From: Podocnemis expansa
Taxonomy: Eukaryota > Chordata > Testudines > Podocnemididae
Reading direction: 5' to 3'
Length of the DNA: 64,000 nt
Assembly: GCA_007922195.1 (NCBI GenBank)
Contig: ML681995.1
Coordinates: 14,687,879-14,751,878 of the forward strand
Numbering within the stretch: the first letter of the stretch is position 1; the number at the start of each line of letters is the position of its first letter. The translations under genes were made by a program, and so were the position numbers. Below the pieces are notes generated by a model that saw only the letters and a program-made list of their open reading frames with translations, was not told the DNA's origin and did not search any database. Shown in pieces: positions 11,555-21,542 of this stretch.

Positions 11555-12010
11555 AATAAACAAGGAATCTGCTGACGATTTTGAAAACTAATGAATATAT
11601 TTATCACATGAGCTTTCATGGGAGAAAATCCCACTCCACCAGATGCTTGAAGATGGAGAAGTACAGATGAATTGGAGGAAAACAAATGCAGGGAAGTGTA
11701 AGTCATAGGATCAGGTCAGACTGTTACAGCGATATGGGTAACTTCACTTCCTTTTAATATGTTGTTCTCCACTGTTTGAATTCAGACTGCATTGATTTGC
11801 TGTAACAGTCTGGCTTCAATCCTATGATTTACACTTTCCTGCATATATTTTCCACCCATTCATCTTTACTTCTCCATCTTCAAGTGTTTGGCAGAGTGGG
11901 ATTTTCTCCCACAAAAGCTCATGGGATAAATAAATTTTGTTAGCCTTAATAGTGCCACCAGACTCCTTGTTTGTTTTTTCCTGAACTAGACTGACATAGC
12001 TACCCCTCTG
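11555..12010. mobile_element. Inverted (tail-to-tail outward) Penelope-like insertion
   Basis: The left half (about 11555-11735) is the PLE 3' tail on the minus strand. The right half (about 11736-12010) is the same tail on the plus strand, ending in ACTAGACTGACATAGCTACC. Both tails point outward. The flanks ATACTTAA (11547-11554) and ATACTTTA (12011-12018) match at seven of eight bases and could be one target duplication around the whole inverted structure. No coding frame is preserved. Confidence 0.8.
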
Positions 12011-12030
12011 ATACTTTATGAAGTGCAACT

Positions 12031-12393
12031 GGCTGTGTTCCCACACAGTGGGTTATTTCGATACGGTTGTTTCGAAACAACCGTATATCGAAATAACACT
12101 TATTTCAAAACAACTTATTTCGAATTAACAAAATGTTAAGTCGAAATAAGGAAAAAAAGCCAGAATTGAAGTAGCGATTCAGGACAACAGTTATTTCGAA
12201 ACGACTCACTGTCGTTTCGAAACAACACGTTTGCACGGCGTTGTTTCGAAACAACCATTGCGAAACAACGTTGTTTCACCCACAGACTAGGTTTAACTTG
12301 TTTCGAAACAACCGTGCATCGTGTGAACAGCCAAAACCTTATTTTGAAACAACCTCCATTGTTTCGAAATAAGGAGGCTGTGTGAACACAGCC
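12031..12393. mobile_element. Palindrome-rich MITE (PIF/Harbinger-like), copy 1
   Basis: The terminal inverted repeats GGCTGTGTTC...CACAC and GTGTGAACACAGCC enclose 363 bp. Trinucleotides at the two ends are ACT and ATT, a possible decayed 3-bp target duplication. The interior is dominated by short palindromes of the form TTATTTCGAAATAA and GTTGTTTCGAAACAAC. A hairpin at 12052-12097 lies next to the left TIR. There is no open frame. Same orientation as the 34283 copy, opposite to the 27567 copy. Superfamily placement rests on the 3-bp duplications of sister copies. Confidence 0.8.
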
Positions 12394-12691
12394 ATTGTGT
12401 CACACTTCCTGAGGCATTCTGCCTTCTACCATCAGGATGATTCATGGCATGGGCCCTCTATGCAGCCAGACACCTTCATATCAGTGTAAGAAAGCAGGAT
12501 TTTTTTTTTCACCTGTGAACATGCAAAAGCATTGCCTCAGTTTTTCTCTAGAGACAAAAAGGCAAAGATTATCAGAAAGAACATGCTAAAGGTAGAGTTG
12601 TTGGTTGCCCAGCACTGCTGAAAATCAAGTCACAAACTTCTGCATGCCAAAGGAGACACATCTGATTAGATAGGTTATCGAGTGTCAGAGG
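12394..12691. other. Unannotated spacer
   Basis: No recognised feature between the MITE and the following hAT-like element. Confidence 0.4.
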
Positions 12692-13172
12692 CAGGGGTCA
12701 GCAACCCCTGGCATGCATGCCAGCAGTGGTAGACAAAATGATTTGGATCGGCACATGGCATCCTCTGCCAAAAGTGCCATTCCTGCCCCAGAAAAGCAAA
12801 GCAGCAGTGCCCCAGGCACCCCATGGTTCTAAGGCATGCTATGGAAAGAAGCGGCTTGAATCTGCAATGGCTTCTTTCCGTGGCATGCAGTGGGACCCCT
12901 GTCCCAGGTATGCCATAGAGAGGAAACGGTCTGGGTGGCTTATGTCCAGGGTGTGCTTGGGGACTCATCCCTGTGCACGGTCCATAGAGGAGTCGCTCTG
13001 GCAGCTCCTTTTTGTGGCATGCCAGGAACCCCCCCCCCCCAACACTTCAGCTGTGGAAGCCGATGAATTTTCAGGCAACAGCCACTTTTTTTCAGCAGAG
13101 AGGGATACCGGCACTGACTGAGGTTTGGGGAGGAGGGCTGGCACAGGGGTCAGTAAAGGTTGCTGACCCCTG
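12692..13172. mobile_element. hAT-like non-autonomous element (481 bp)
   Basis: The left end CAGGGGTCAGCAACCCC and the right end, reverse-complemented CAGGGGTCAGCAACC, match almost perfectly and are typical of Charlie-type hAT termini. The flanking octamers do not match, so the target duplication is lost or the boundary is slightly off. The body has GC-rich stretches with long but unrecognisable frames on both strands. A run of C lies near 13030. Confidence 0.75.
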
Positions 13173-13276
13173 AGGGTTAGGGAAACTTCAGAAAAGACAG
13201 CAATAAATAAAATAACTGAAGTGATGCCTTACCAGTAACTTTAGGCTTCACTCAGAATCCTCCCCAGCTCCACTTA

Positions 13277-13399
13277 GGCATTGTCTATACTGTCACTCAT
13301 CCTGGCAGAATTTGTCACGGGAGAGGGGGGAAGAGTGTGTGTGTGTTCACTGGGTGGCATAAGTTTTTTGCTGCCATAAGTGCTTGTGTAGACAAGGCC
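13277..13399. mobile_element. Short MITE (123 bp) with TTA target duplication
   Basis: The ends are GGCATTGTCTATAC and, reverse-complemented, GGCCTTGTCTACAC. A perfect TTA flanks both sides (13274-13276 and 13400-13402). Three-base TTA duplications are characteristic of PIF/Harbinger transposons. The body is too short to encode anything. It belongs to the broad reptile MITE class with GTCTACAC-type ends seen elsewhere in this window. Confidence 0.8.
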
Positions 13400-13402
13400 T
13401 TA

Positions 13403-14834
13403 AATTTGTCAGAGAAGATGAAAGTAACATTTACAGTTCAACTTTAATTCTATTTAAAATCTGGCAAAGGCTGCTTGCAGGGAATGCATCTGCAATTTGA
13501 GAGGAGTCACTTCAGGGGAATGTTTACTAATCATGAACAAGATTAATCTGAGGATAATAAAAAGGCCTCCTTATGGTCTAGCTATGCTAAGGAGCACCAT
13601 ATATTGTCTGAAATAGCTAATATTGCACAGGCATTGGATCTGCACTGGATCCTGAAATGTGCTTGTGGTTATATTTTAGCAGGAAGGCAGTACGAAAGGG
13701 TTAGCACTGTAAAGTCTTAGGCCTCTAATGAATCAGAATTTTCTGTATTAAGAATTCACATTGGTCAGGCTTGACTTGCACCAGATGCTCAGCCTCTGCT
13801 CCGCGTGCGCACACTATTTACAGGATATTAGGAAAACATTTTGTTCCATTTCATTTGCATCAACCTTTTTGTTTTTGTTCAGCAACGCTGAGCTATTAGA
13901 AAAATCTCCAGTTTGAGAATCATTGCTCCCAGATGGATGCCATCAGTGTTTATGTTACAAACCTCTGATTTCAAAGATTTATAACTCAGCTATAAAATCA
14001 CTTTGGGAAGAATTTTGGCTGATCAGCTTCTGGCCCTGGAGGGGAAATAACACAAAGTTTACCAGTACCGACCATAGCATAGCACTCTCCAATAACTTTA
14101 AAATGATATCCATTTGGAATCATGGAAGGGCCTTGGAGTCTCAATTTGATTGCCAGTGCAAAAGTACTCCCTACAGTATTTGTTCAGTGATTAATAAAAT
14201 GAAACTTAAGGAGCTATTAGGAAGAGAGGATGGCTCAGTGATCTAATCATTGTAGTCAAATGCTTAAATTCCTTAGAACCACAAGTTCATAGTCCTAGCA
14301 GTGTTATCACAGACCTAAATCTTCCTTGGGTAGATAAATTCAGTGCAATGAACTAAAACCTTAGTTAATGTAACTGGCAAAAATCTACTGAGTCCATGTT
14401 GGGGATCTGGTCCTTTCCAGAATTTTCTTTCAGAGATGATGGTGGAAGCCCTGATCTGCTTATTTCTGCATGAATGTTCAAAGAATCCTGTTCTCTGTAA
14501 GAGCAGGCAGTTTTCCCACTGTCATGGGACAAAATTTCCATCATCCCACTGGCCCATTGTAAGGAATATCACTCCTGAGCTAGCTGTGGCTCGTTAGTGC
14601 AGCTATGTAAAGTGTCAGATGGGTTTTTGAGATCTGTCTGGATAAAAGGCAAACTAGACCTGTAAATATTACTGTGATCTAATGACTGGATGAGTTATTG
14701 TAATTTTAAAAATGTTTATTCGTAGTGCACACTTTGATTTTACTGCAAGCACTGTGAATGTTGTTAGAATTTCAATTTTAATCCCCATGAGGAAAGGAAT
14801 CTTTTGCTCTAGAAACTCTCTAATAATCGGAGGC
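13403..14834. other. Unannotated sequence
   Basis: No gene or classifiable repeat supported. A plus-strand frame of 107 codons at 13923-14246 shows no recognisable domain. Confidence 0.4.
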
Positions 14835-14840
14835 AAATAG

Positions 14841-14952
14841 TGTGGTGGCTAGCACCTCTGCTTAATATGCAGATGGTCCTGGGCTCAAGCCCGAGGGGGT
14901 TGGACTTGATGATCTCATGAGGTCCCTTCCAACCTTATGATTCTATTCTATT
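14841..14952 (+). mobile_element. tRNA(Lys)-like SINE with CR1-type 3' tail (turtle Cry I-like)
   Basis: The 5' half resembles a tRNA(Lys). It has a box A-like TGGCTAGC, the run CTTAATATGCAGATGGTCC corresponding to the anticodon arm and variable loop, and a box B-like GGCTCAAGCC. The 3' half, TTGGACTTGATGATCTCATG onward, is the CR1 LINE 3' end and finishes in repeated ATTCT units. Short flanks AAATAG and AAATAA may be the target duplication. SINEs of this build are known from cryptodiran turtles and are mobilised by the CR1 machinery. This copy is about 110 bp. Confidence 0.85.
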
Positions 14953-14958
14953 AAATAA

Positions 14959-17900
14959 GTATTTAGGGTCTTTTTACCCAGGGCCTGTAAAGAGAAGCAA
15001 AGCAGTTGTAGATGTCTCATTTACTGACCCTAGCAACTTTATTTTCTGGTGTCACATACCTGGAACAAACATATCGAGGTGATTAAGGTCACCTTAGTTC
15101 AGCCATTCACTTCCCTTTCTGAAGCACATTCACCAGTCTGTGCACTGTAAACACAGGCAGAGCAAACAGTTATTCACATACAAGTGCAAACAATGGCTCA
15201 AAGAAGGAAAAAGGCTGAAGTGACTTCAGCTATGTCTATACTACTACATTACACAGTTAACCTGGGTGACTGGAACCCAGCAACTCCTAAACTCTGTGCC
15301 CAGAAGGGACCTCTTCAGTTTCTTAGATTGACCACCTCACTGCATGTGAGCATTGCTGCTTGAAAGCCCTATGTGTAGTATTGTCTCCTTTGTGATCATA
15401 TTCACCCAGGTGTGTCTCTGAGAGCAGATCCTGTGTCTCTCTGTATTGAGATGCCTCAAAAGAATAAGCCCATTACAGGAAAACAAGTATGTCCATCAGG
15501 AGGAATGAGAGGAATCTGTCCTTCCTTTGAGTTCTTATAGCAAAATTTATAGGGCACAACTCAAATGTGGATGGGGTCCTTGGCCAACCTGAGTCAGAAA
15601 ATCTGTGTCAACAGTGGTAAGGGAGATAAAACCTAGGTGAGAGCCCAGCAAGCAGCATAACGTTGACACCCCTCATTGTCCTCTCAGGGTGTTTCACGGA
15701 GAAAGCAAATCTCTTCAGGGGCTAGATTGTAATTTAGACTTGTTGTATGGAGGAGTAAAAACTGCCCTTATGCTTCTGTGCAGACTACCTGCAGTGGGAA
15801 GAGGAGCTAAATTTTGACAATTCAGCTGGCATAGAAATGAACGTAATTTGCTGCTGGTGTGCCCTCAACAAATTACAGCCCTCTGGCCCACCTCAAAGCA
15901 AGAGGGAAGCAGACAAGAAATTTAGAGGGGCATCTCCGAGGCACAGTCGCCCTAAGGGCTGCTCCTGGAATAATGCATTTTAGGCACTGCCTGTTGCTCA
16001 GGGCTCTTCCTGAAGTCTCAGCCCCACACCGAAGTGATGTTCTGTTTGTTACAAGGTTCTGTATTTCCTATTGCACGTTGCAGTAACTGGTGCCCTTGTA
16101 GCTGTATTTCCTGTGGGAGAAAATGCATTCATTTGATAGTGCACACTTATTGAATGAAGTCATTGTGCGCTAAACTGACTGGCTTAATCTTACTGGACAC
16201 GCTGTGAGCCAGCCTCGTGGCGTCCTTGGTCTGTTTACAGTCGCCTTCAATCTGCATGGAAGCTGAGACGGGGAAGCTAGTTTCCTGTGGGAAGTCCTAT
16301 GTTCTAGCTCTCCATGCACAGGGACTGCTTTAAAGGGCCTGAGGTGAGGAGCAGGTGGGCCTAGATTAAGAATAGAGGTATGGTTACATCAAATCTTTAC
16401 CTTTGCAGATTAACCAAGGCAACATGGCTCAGGCAGCAGCACCTTCTCCTCAGGGAACTCCTCCAAAAGAAATGTATGTGGTGGGTTGGGTCTGCTGGCG
16501 GTGAGGGAAATACCTATCACAATGGCTGGAGCATCGATGGATTACTAGGCTTTGCCTCTTGTGAATCTCATGTTGTCATCTGGGCTCAGAAGCCTCAGTC
16601 AGAGGTAAATAGAGGCATTTTCACTCAATTAAAAATAAAAGCTAAACTAAGGTTACCAAGAAGGAGAAGTGAAAAATGGAGGAAATCCATTTTTTAGAAG
16701 TAATCTCATTGCTCTTTACGAGTGTGCTGGGCTTGCCTCTGAGTCATGAGATATTAAAGCTGTATTGTATGGATTGTCATCACCAGTCTCTGTGGAACGT
16801 CTTTTCATTTAAGACCATTAAAGCAGATCTAAGTATAGCACATGATGCATTCTTGTGGTCACCTCTCAATATTTTATGGCAATACTTTAAAAGAGCAGAG
16901 GCGCCAACTGTTTATTTCCAGGTATCCTGACTTTGTGTAGCTATCTGTTGGGATTTAGTTAACACAGAGATCGGCAGCATACCAGAGTGTACAACCATGA
17001 GGGTGCAGCTCCAGATTTCCAGACCTTAATAGTGCTAGCTCTGATTTAATGAGATCCCCTGCCTTATCACTTATCAGAAGCAGCTCAAAGTGACAGTCTC
17101 CCTTCAGCCCCCTCGATTCAAACATATTGTAAGGCTAATCAGAAAAATTATTGGCATGTGTTGTATGAAGGCAGAGCAATGTCCTCCCAAAAGGCAGGGT
17201 CATCTGTTAATAAACCTTACAGTATGCACAATATATATCTATACATGTCTTTTACTTCAGAAGAAGTTCATCTATGGCTAGCCTTGCTGAAAATCTGAGA
17301 TGCACTCTTGGAAGATGGAAATTCCTTCTGGCAGCTGAGAAACTGATGACAGAAATTTGGCAGAGCTGCAGTCCCCAGCTGGAGCTGATGGTCCTTAATT
17401 TGGACGCAGTAGGCTTCAGCGCAGTTCCAGCAGTAACCCAGGTCACTGGTTGATGGCTGACTTGGTGCTGTGCAGAAGCAGTGGTAGGGTGCTGGCAAGC
17501 CTGTCTCTGGTGAAGTCACAGGAAGCTCTGCCTTAACTTCAAAGGGGCCAGGATTTCAGCTTAAGGTTGTAATGTGACTAGGTTGTGATCCAAAGCCCAC
17601 TTAAACTGTGGGATGCCTTCCCCTTGATGCTAATTGGTTTTGTGTGTCAGGTTCCTGAGGCGAACAGACTATAGTGAAACACTTTGGTGCCTATAGGATT
17701 TAGGAGCACAGCCCCCCTCCATGGCATTATTGTCCCACTTCTGTCCCCTATAAAATACCTGTGTGGGTCTGTATTTGGTGAGGGGGCGGCCTACACACAT
17801 GCCAACCACAGGATGTGCACATAATGTTGCTTCATGACCAAATAATAAATCTTTTAGCATTTGTACAGGACTCCCTCCATGCTTAAAGAGAAACCAGGGT

Positions 17901-19780
17901 CAACCTAGGGACTGGGAATGCCTTGAAGAGTTCTGGCTTTAATGGAGCTGTAGTGGGAGTACAGAAGTCTCTGTGCTTATTGTATTTCCCCCAACCTACC
18001 CGGTGCTGAGCAGACTGCGGGAGGGAGGGGCTGTATCTTCTGCATTAGGGCAATACCCCCCTCCTGGAAAGAGGAGACTGAAGGGAACTCTACAGGGTTT
18101 CCCCAGCAGGTCCCGATTCAAATGTCAGCAAAGTCAGTGGAAAGACACCTCTAGACTGCAACCAAGAGTTGCATCAAATCCAAGCGGTTTCTTCAAAACG
18201 GCACCTGGTCCACTGTGTTTCCACAGGAGGGGGCAACTGGGCCCAATGCATGCATTTAATAAAAGACTACTTCATGTACTTTCAGCAGTTGTTATAAATG
18301 GTCTCTCCAGTGAATGGCTATATTATGATAAGCTGCAGGAAGCAAACAGGGTTTCTGTTTACTCTTTGCTAAAGCGGGGACCAGTGTAAATTTGAGAAAA
18401 TAAAGTATGTATTTATATTGACTTACTACTTAAACATTTGGAGGCGTGTACGATAAGATCTCTTTTCCCATAGCTGTGAGGCTTGGCATGTATATTTGTT
18501 TGAACATCTGAGGCATTTCTATAATAATAATAAAAAAACCCCAATAGCATTCAAAAGATTATCACCACCTCAATCAAGGGAATTACTCAGAGTTTAAACA
18601 AGAACAAAATAAATTTCATTTTGCAAGCCTGTACTCTATGGATTGTTCCTAGATGCAGCTGAGTCTTTGCAAAAAGAAATAGTGAAATTTTGTGATTCAA
18701 AACTGTTCAATAGTTCACCTAAACACCACAACAATGTAGTCATTCCTTGTGAGTTCGGCTGTTTGTAAAAGCTGTATGTTTTTTCATCAGATATTCAGGA
18801 AAAAATCAGTCAATATTAAGTGTCCTGTGAAACTTGGTTTGTGAGTACTCACTTTAAGAATGGCTTCCAAAGTTTACTGAAACATCTGAAGGCATAAAAT
18901 GCAGTTTGCATGTGTCTGTTGACTAAAGAAGGATATTAAATGGTGCCCAGTCCTCACCGCTGCTTGCTTTAGGAGGCCATGCACGCTTGTGCAGGGAGAA
19001 TGTGAACTGCTACCATTCTGCTCTTGTATCCCCTTGTCACTCCTTTGTCAAAGGTATAATGAGAGTGCAAAGTGTAGGATGTTGGAGAATTGGGCCTATT
19101 GTTACAGTGGCTAATCTATTAGTTCAAAAAAAGACTTTGTAAACACCATCACCAAGTAAATGGTTGCCACTTATTGCTGTCAAGAGCTGTTTGACCACCA
19201 CTTGAGAACCACCAAGTTTTAGTAAGTAAAGTTTCCCTGTGTGTGAAGAAATACAGTGCCTAGCCCTGCAAACATTTACTACAGAGTATAGAGCTTAGTG
19301 ACTACCATGAGATAGCTCATAAAAGTCAATGGAAAATTCTTATTCACACTAAGGGTCCTCTACAGTGCTGGAGTTGTGCAAAGGGACCTTCCATTTAAGG
19401 TCTTAAAGTGGGTATAACTGACTATCTTTACCCTCTGACAATAGAAAGTACTTAATCTTAATAGTACTAAGCTCCTGCTACAAGCACGTAGGGGTGTTAG
19501 ATTACACTCAATATTTAAGGCAGGGACCCTCTTTATCCCAGGTCCGCCCTGCCCCCCTTTATCAGAGCGTGTGGGTGATATTTTGAATGAACAGAGAGAC
19601 AAAGTTGAAAGTCTCTACAATGATTTATTGGCGACACAGAAACAGTAACAGGGAAGGTAGGAGTATCAAAAGAGCCTCCCCTAAAATCCCCCTTTCAATT
19701 ACAGTGAACTTATCTGAGGGAGCTTCCTCCTTTTAGGGGTGCCGTCATCAAGGGACAGCACAAACCATTAATCAATAAGG
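14959..19780. other. Long unannotated stretch
   Basis: No host gene supported. Near 15232, GCTATGTCTATACTACTAC resembles one end of a GTCTACAC-type MITE, but no matching right end was found. Frames of 75 to 138 codons (for example 17973-18389 plus and 16380-16697 plus) have no recognisable motif. An A-rich TAATAATAATAAAAAAACCCC tract lies near 18521. Confidence 0.4.
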
Positions 19781-19789
19781 CCTTGGCTC

Positions 19790-20110
19790 AGGGTGCCCTA
19801 GCTTAGGGGCACCAGGCCATGCTGGGGGTACAGCGGGCTGACCCATGGGACAGACCCTGCTCCCTTGCCCTACCTCTGGGCCAGCCCTCCCTGCACCCGG
19901 CGTGGAACAGATGTTCCACCCTAGAGGTGGGGAGGCTAGCCCAGAAGCAGGGCAAGAGAGCACAGTCCACCCAGTGGGCCAGCCCTCTCTGCCCCTGGGC
20001 TGGCTGCTCTCTGCCCGAGGGTTCGGCAAGCCAGCCCAGTGTGAAGGCTGGGTTCTGCCCATCCAGGGGTGGGATGCAAAAGTCAGCTTGGGGTGCCTGA
20101 GCCCCTTTAG
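19790..20110. repeat. GC-rich interspersed repeat module
   Basis: This segment is much richer in GC than its surroundings. It contains blocks such as GGGCCAGCCCTC and GGCTAGCCCAGAAGCAGGGC that resemble GGCTGGCCCAGAGGCATGGC in the core at 2240-2690. Both segments even give the same short peptide RGRAREQ in one reading frame, which reflects shared repeat sequence and not a gene. The boundaries and the class are unclear; it may be the interior of a worn MITE. Confidence 0.55.
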
Positions 20111-21294
20111 CTGGTCCTGCCATCATCTACCATGCAGGCGATAACCAGATGTTATGTGTAGTAACCGTGAGGAGAAGGGGTTAACGCCCTGGTTAGTGAG
20201 TTCCAGGGGCTCAGTTTGTAACTGACCAGGTGTGAGTAGAACAGGGAACATTTACTTAGACGTGGTCGAGGTATTTCTTTGTGTTTGGTTTGTTTTTTGG
20301 ATTTCTCTGTGCTGAGTGCATGTACCTCGCCCACTACCCTGTAACTACCTAAGTTAAATCCCAGAGAAGGAACTCTCTGTGTTTCTTATCTGTTCTTTTT
20401 AATTAAAAATTTTACCCTCTTAAAGTAAGCTCTGGTTCTATGTCCTAAAAGGCAAGAGGTTTTGTGTTCATGTGCCTCAGACTGCACAGACAACTACTAA
20501 AGGAGATTCTGTCCCAGTTCCAGCTGATATCCCAGCTGGGGTTCAATCACTCTCCTCAGGGATGCATAAAAGTGGTTGAGGGTATCTCACAGGAAGGAAT
20601 TCCCAAATGCGCCTTCCTGGGTTTTCAAGAGATTTTTGCATTTGCGTGGTGGCAACAGTACCACTCCAAGCAAGGAATTGGTGGCCTTGGAGAGTTTTAA
20701 GAGCAGGCTTTAAGGCCAGTGGCTTTTAAGGCCTGTTGCAGGCCCCCACCTTCTGCACTCAGAGTACCAAAGTGGGGAAACAGCCTTGACATTATGGATT
20801 CCTGGCCTTAGTGGAATTGGATCGACTGGAACTGCACAGCATTGGAATAGGTGAGTACTTCAGGCTTTGCCGTCTGTAGGTCCCATGTAGTCTTGACAGA
20901 ACATAGACAGGTACACATGCAACCCTGCCACTCTGATTGACGGCACTCAAGTAAAGGGCTAGCTGAAATATATAGAGTGATTTCCCACCAAAAGTGCACA
21001 TGGCCCTAAAGGCTTTGCACCTGAGACTCTGGGCTTTGTGCTCGGCACCATAGGTTTTTGCACACAGCCCACAAATCCTCTGCACACAACACCAAATGTG
21101 ATATCCACAGCTCTGAAGCCCTGCTGAGCATGGCTCAGCTCTAGGCACTGTCTCTCCCCATAGGGTTACTGACAGGAACTGTATTAACCCTTTACATACC
21201 AAACCTATGGAAACTATAAAACATCTTTAACGCTCCCTTTAAGGTTGAATGGAATACTTTAAGGTATTTGCATGGCCCCCATTACTATAGCATC
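20111..21294. other. Unclassified sequence, possible old LTR-type repeat at 20158-20791
   Basis: The stretch from about 20158 to 20791 has the feel of an interspersed repeat: T-rich segments, a TTTTAATTAAAAATTTTACCC tract near 20397, then a purine-rich part ending in CAGCCTTGACA. I cannot show paired ends, a target duplication or a second copy in this window, so the LTR idea is only a suspicion. Nothing recognised in 20792-21294. Confidence 0.25.
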
Positions 21295-21453
21295 TTTAAT
21301 GTTATCCTCACAACACCTTGTGAACTAGGGAAGGGCTATTAACCCCATATTACAGAGGAAGAAACTGAGGCACAGCAGTTAAGTGACTGAGCCACAGTCA
21401 TACAGAAAGTTTGTGGCAGAGCAGGGAATTGAACTTGGCTCTCCAAAGTCCCC
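21295..21453 (-). mobile_element. MIR-type SINE fragment
   Basis: The plus strand reads as the reverse complement of the MIR right half. Landmarks are TTATCCTCACAACACC, CCATATTACAGAGGAAGAAA, CTGAGGCACAGCAG and the final GGGAATTGAACTTGG. MIR is an ancient amniote-wide CORE-SINE, so this copy is old. Confidence 0.8.
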
Positions 21454-21465
21454 TATTAGTTCCAC

Positions 21466-21542
21466 TCAATCAATCGATCGATCGATCGATCAATCATCCA
21501 TCCATCCTTCCTGCCTGCCTGTCTGTCTTCCTTCCCTCCCTG
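21466..21542 (+). repeat. Compound microsatellite (CAAT/GATC)n-(CATC)n-(CTTC/CTGC)n
   Basis: CAATCAATCGATC changes to pure GATC repeats, then CAATCATCCATCC, then TTCCTGCCTGCCTGTCTGTC and CTTCC units. All are four-base units drifting by one base at a time, the usual signature of slippage plus point mutation. The GATC portion is self-complementary. Confidence 0.92.

Noticed and set aside
12692..13172. 8-bp target duplication for this hAT-like element
   Set aside because: Flanking octamers GTCAGAGG and AGGGTTAG do not match, so none is claimed although the TIRs are good.
20158..20791. Candidate endogenous retroviral LTR
   Set aside because: No second copy, no TG...CA ends with a target duplication, and no adjacent internal region could be shown.
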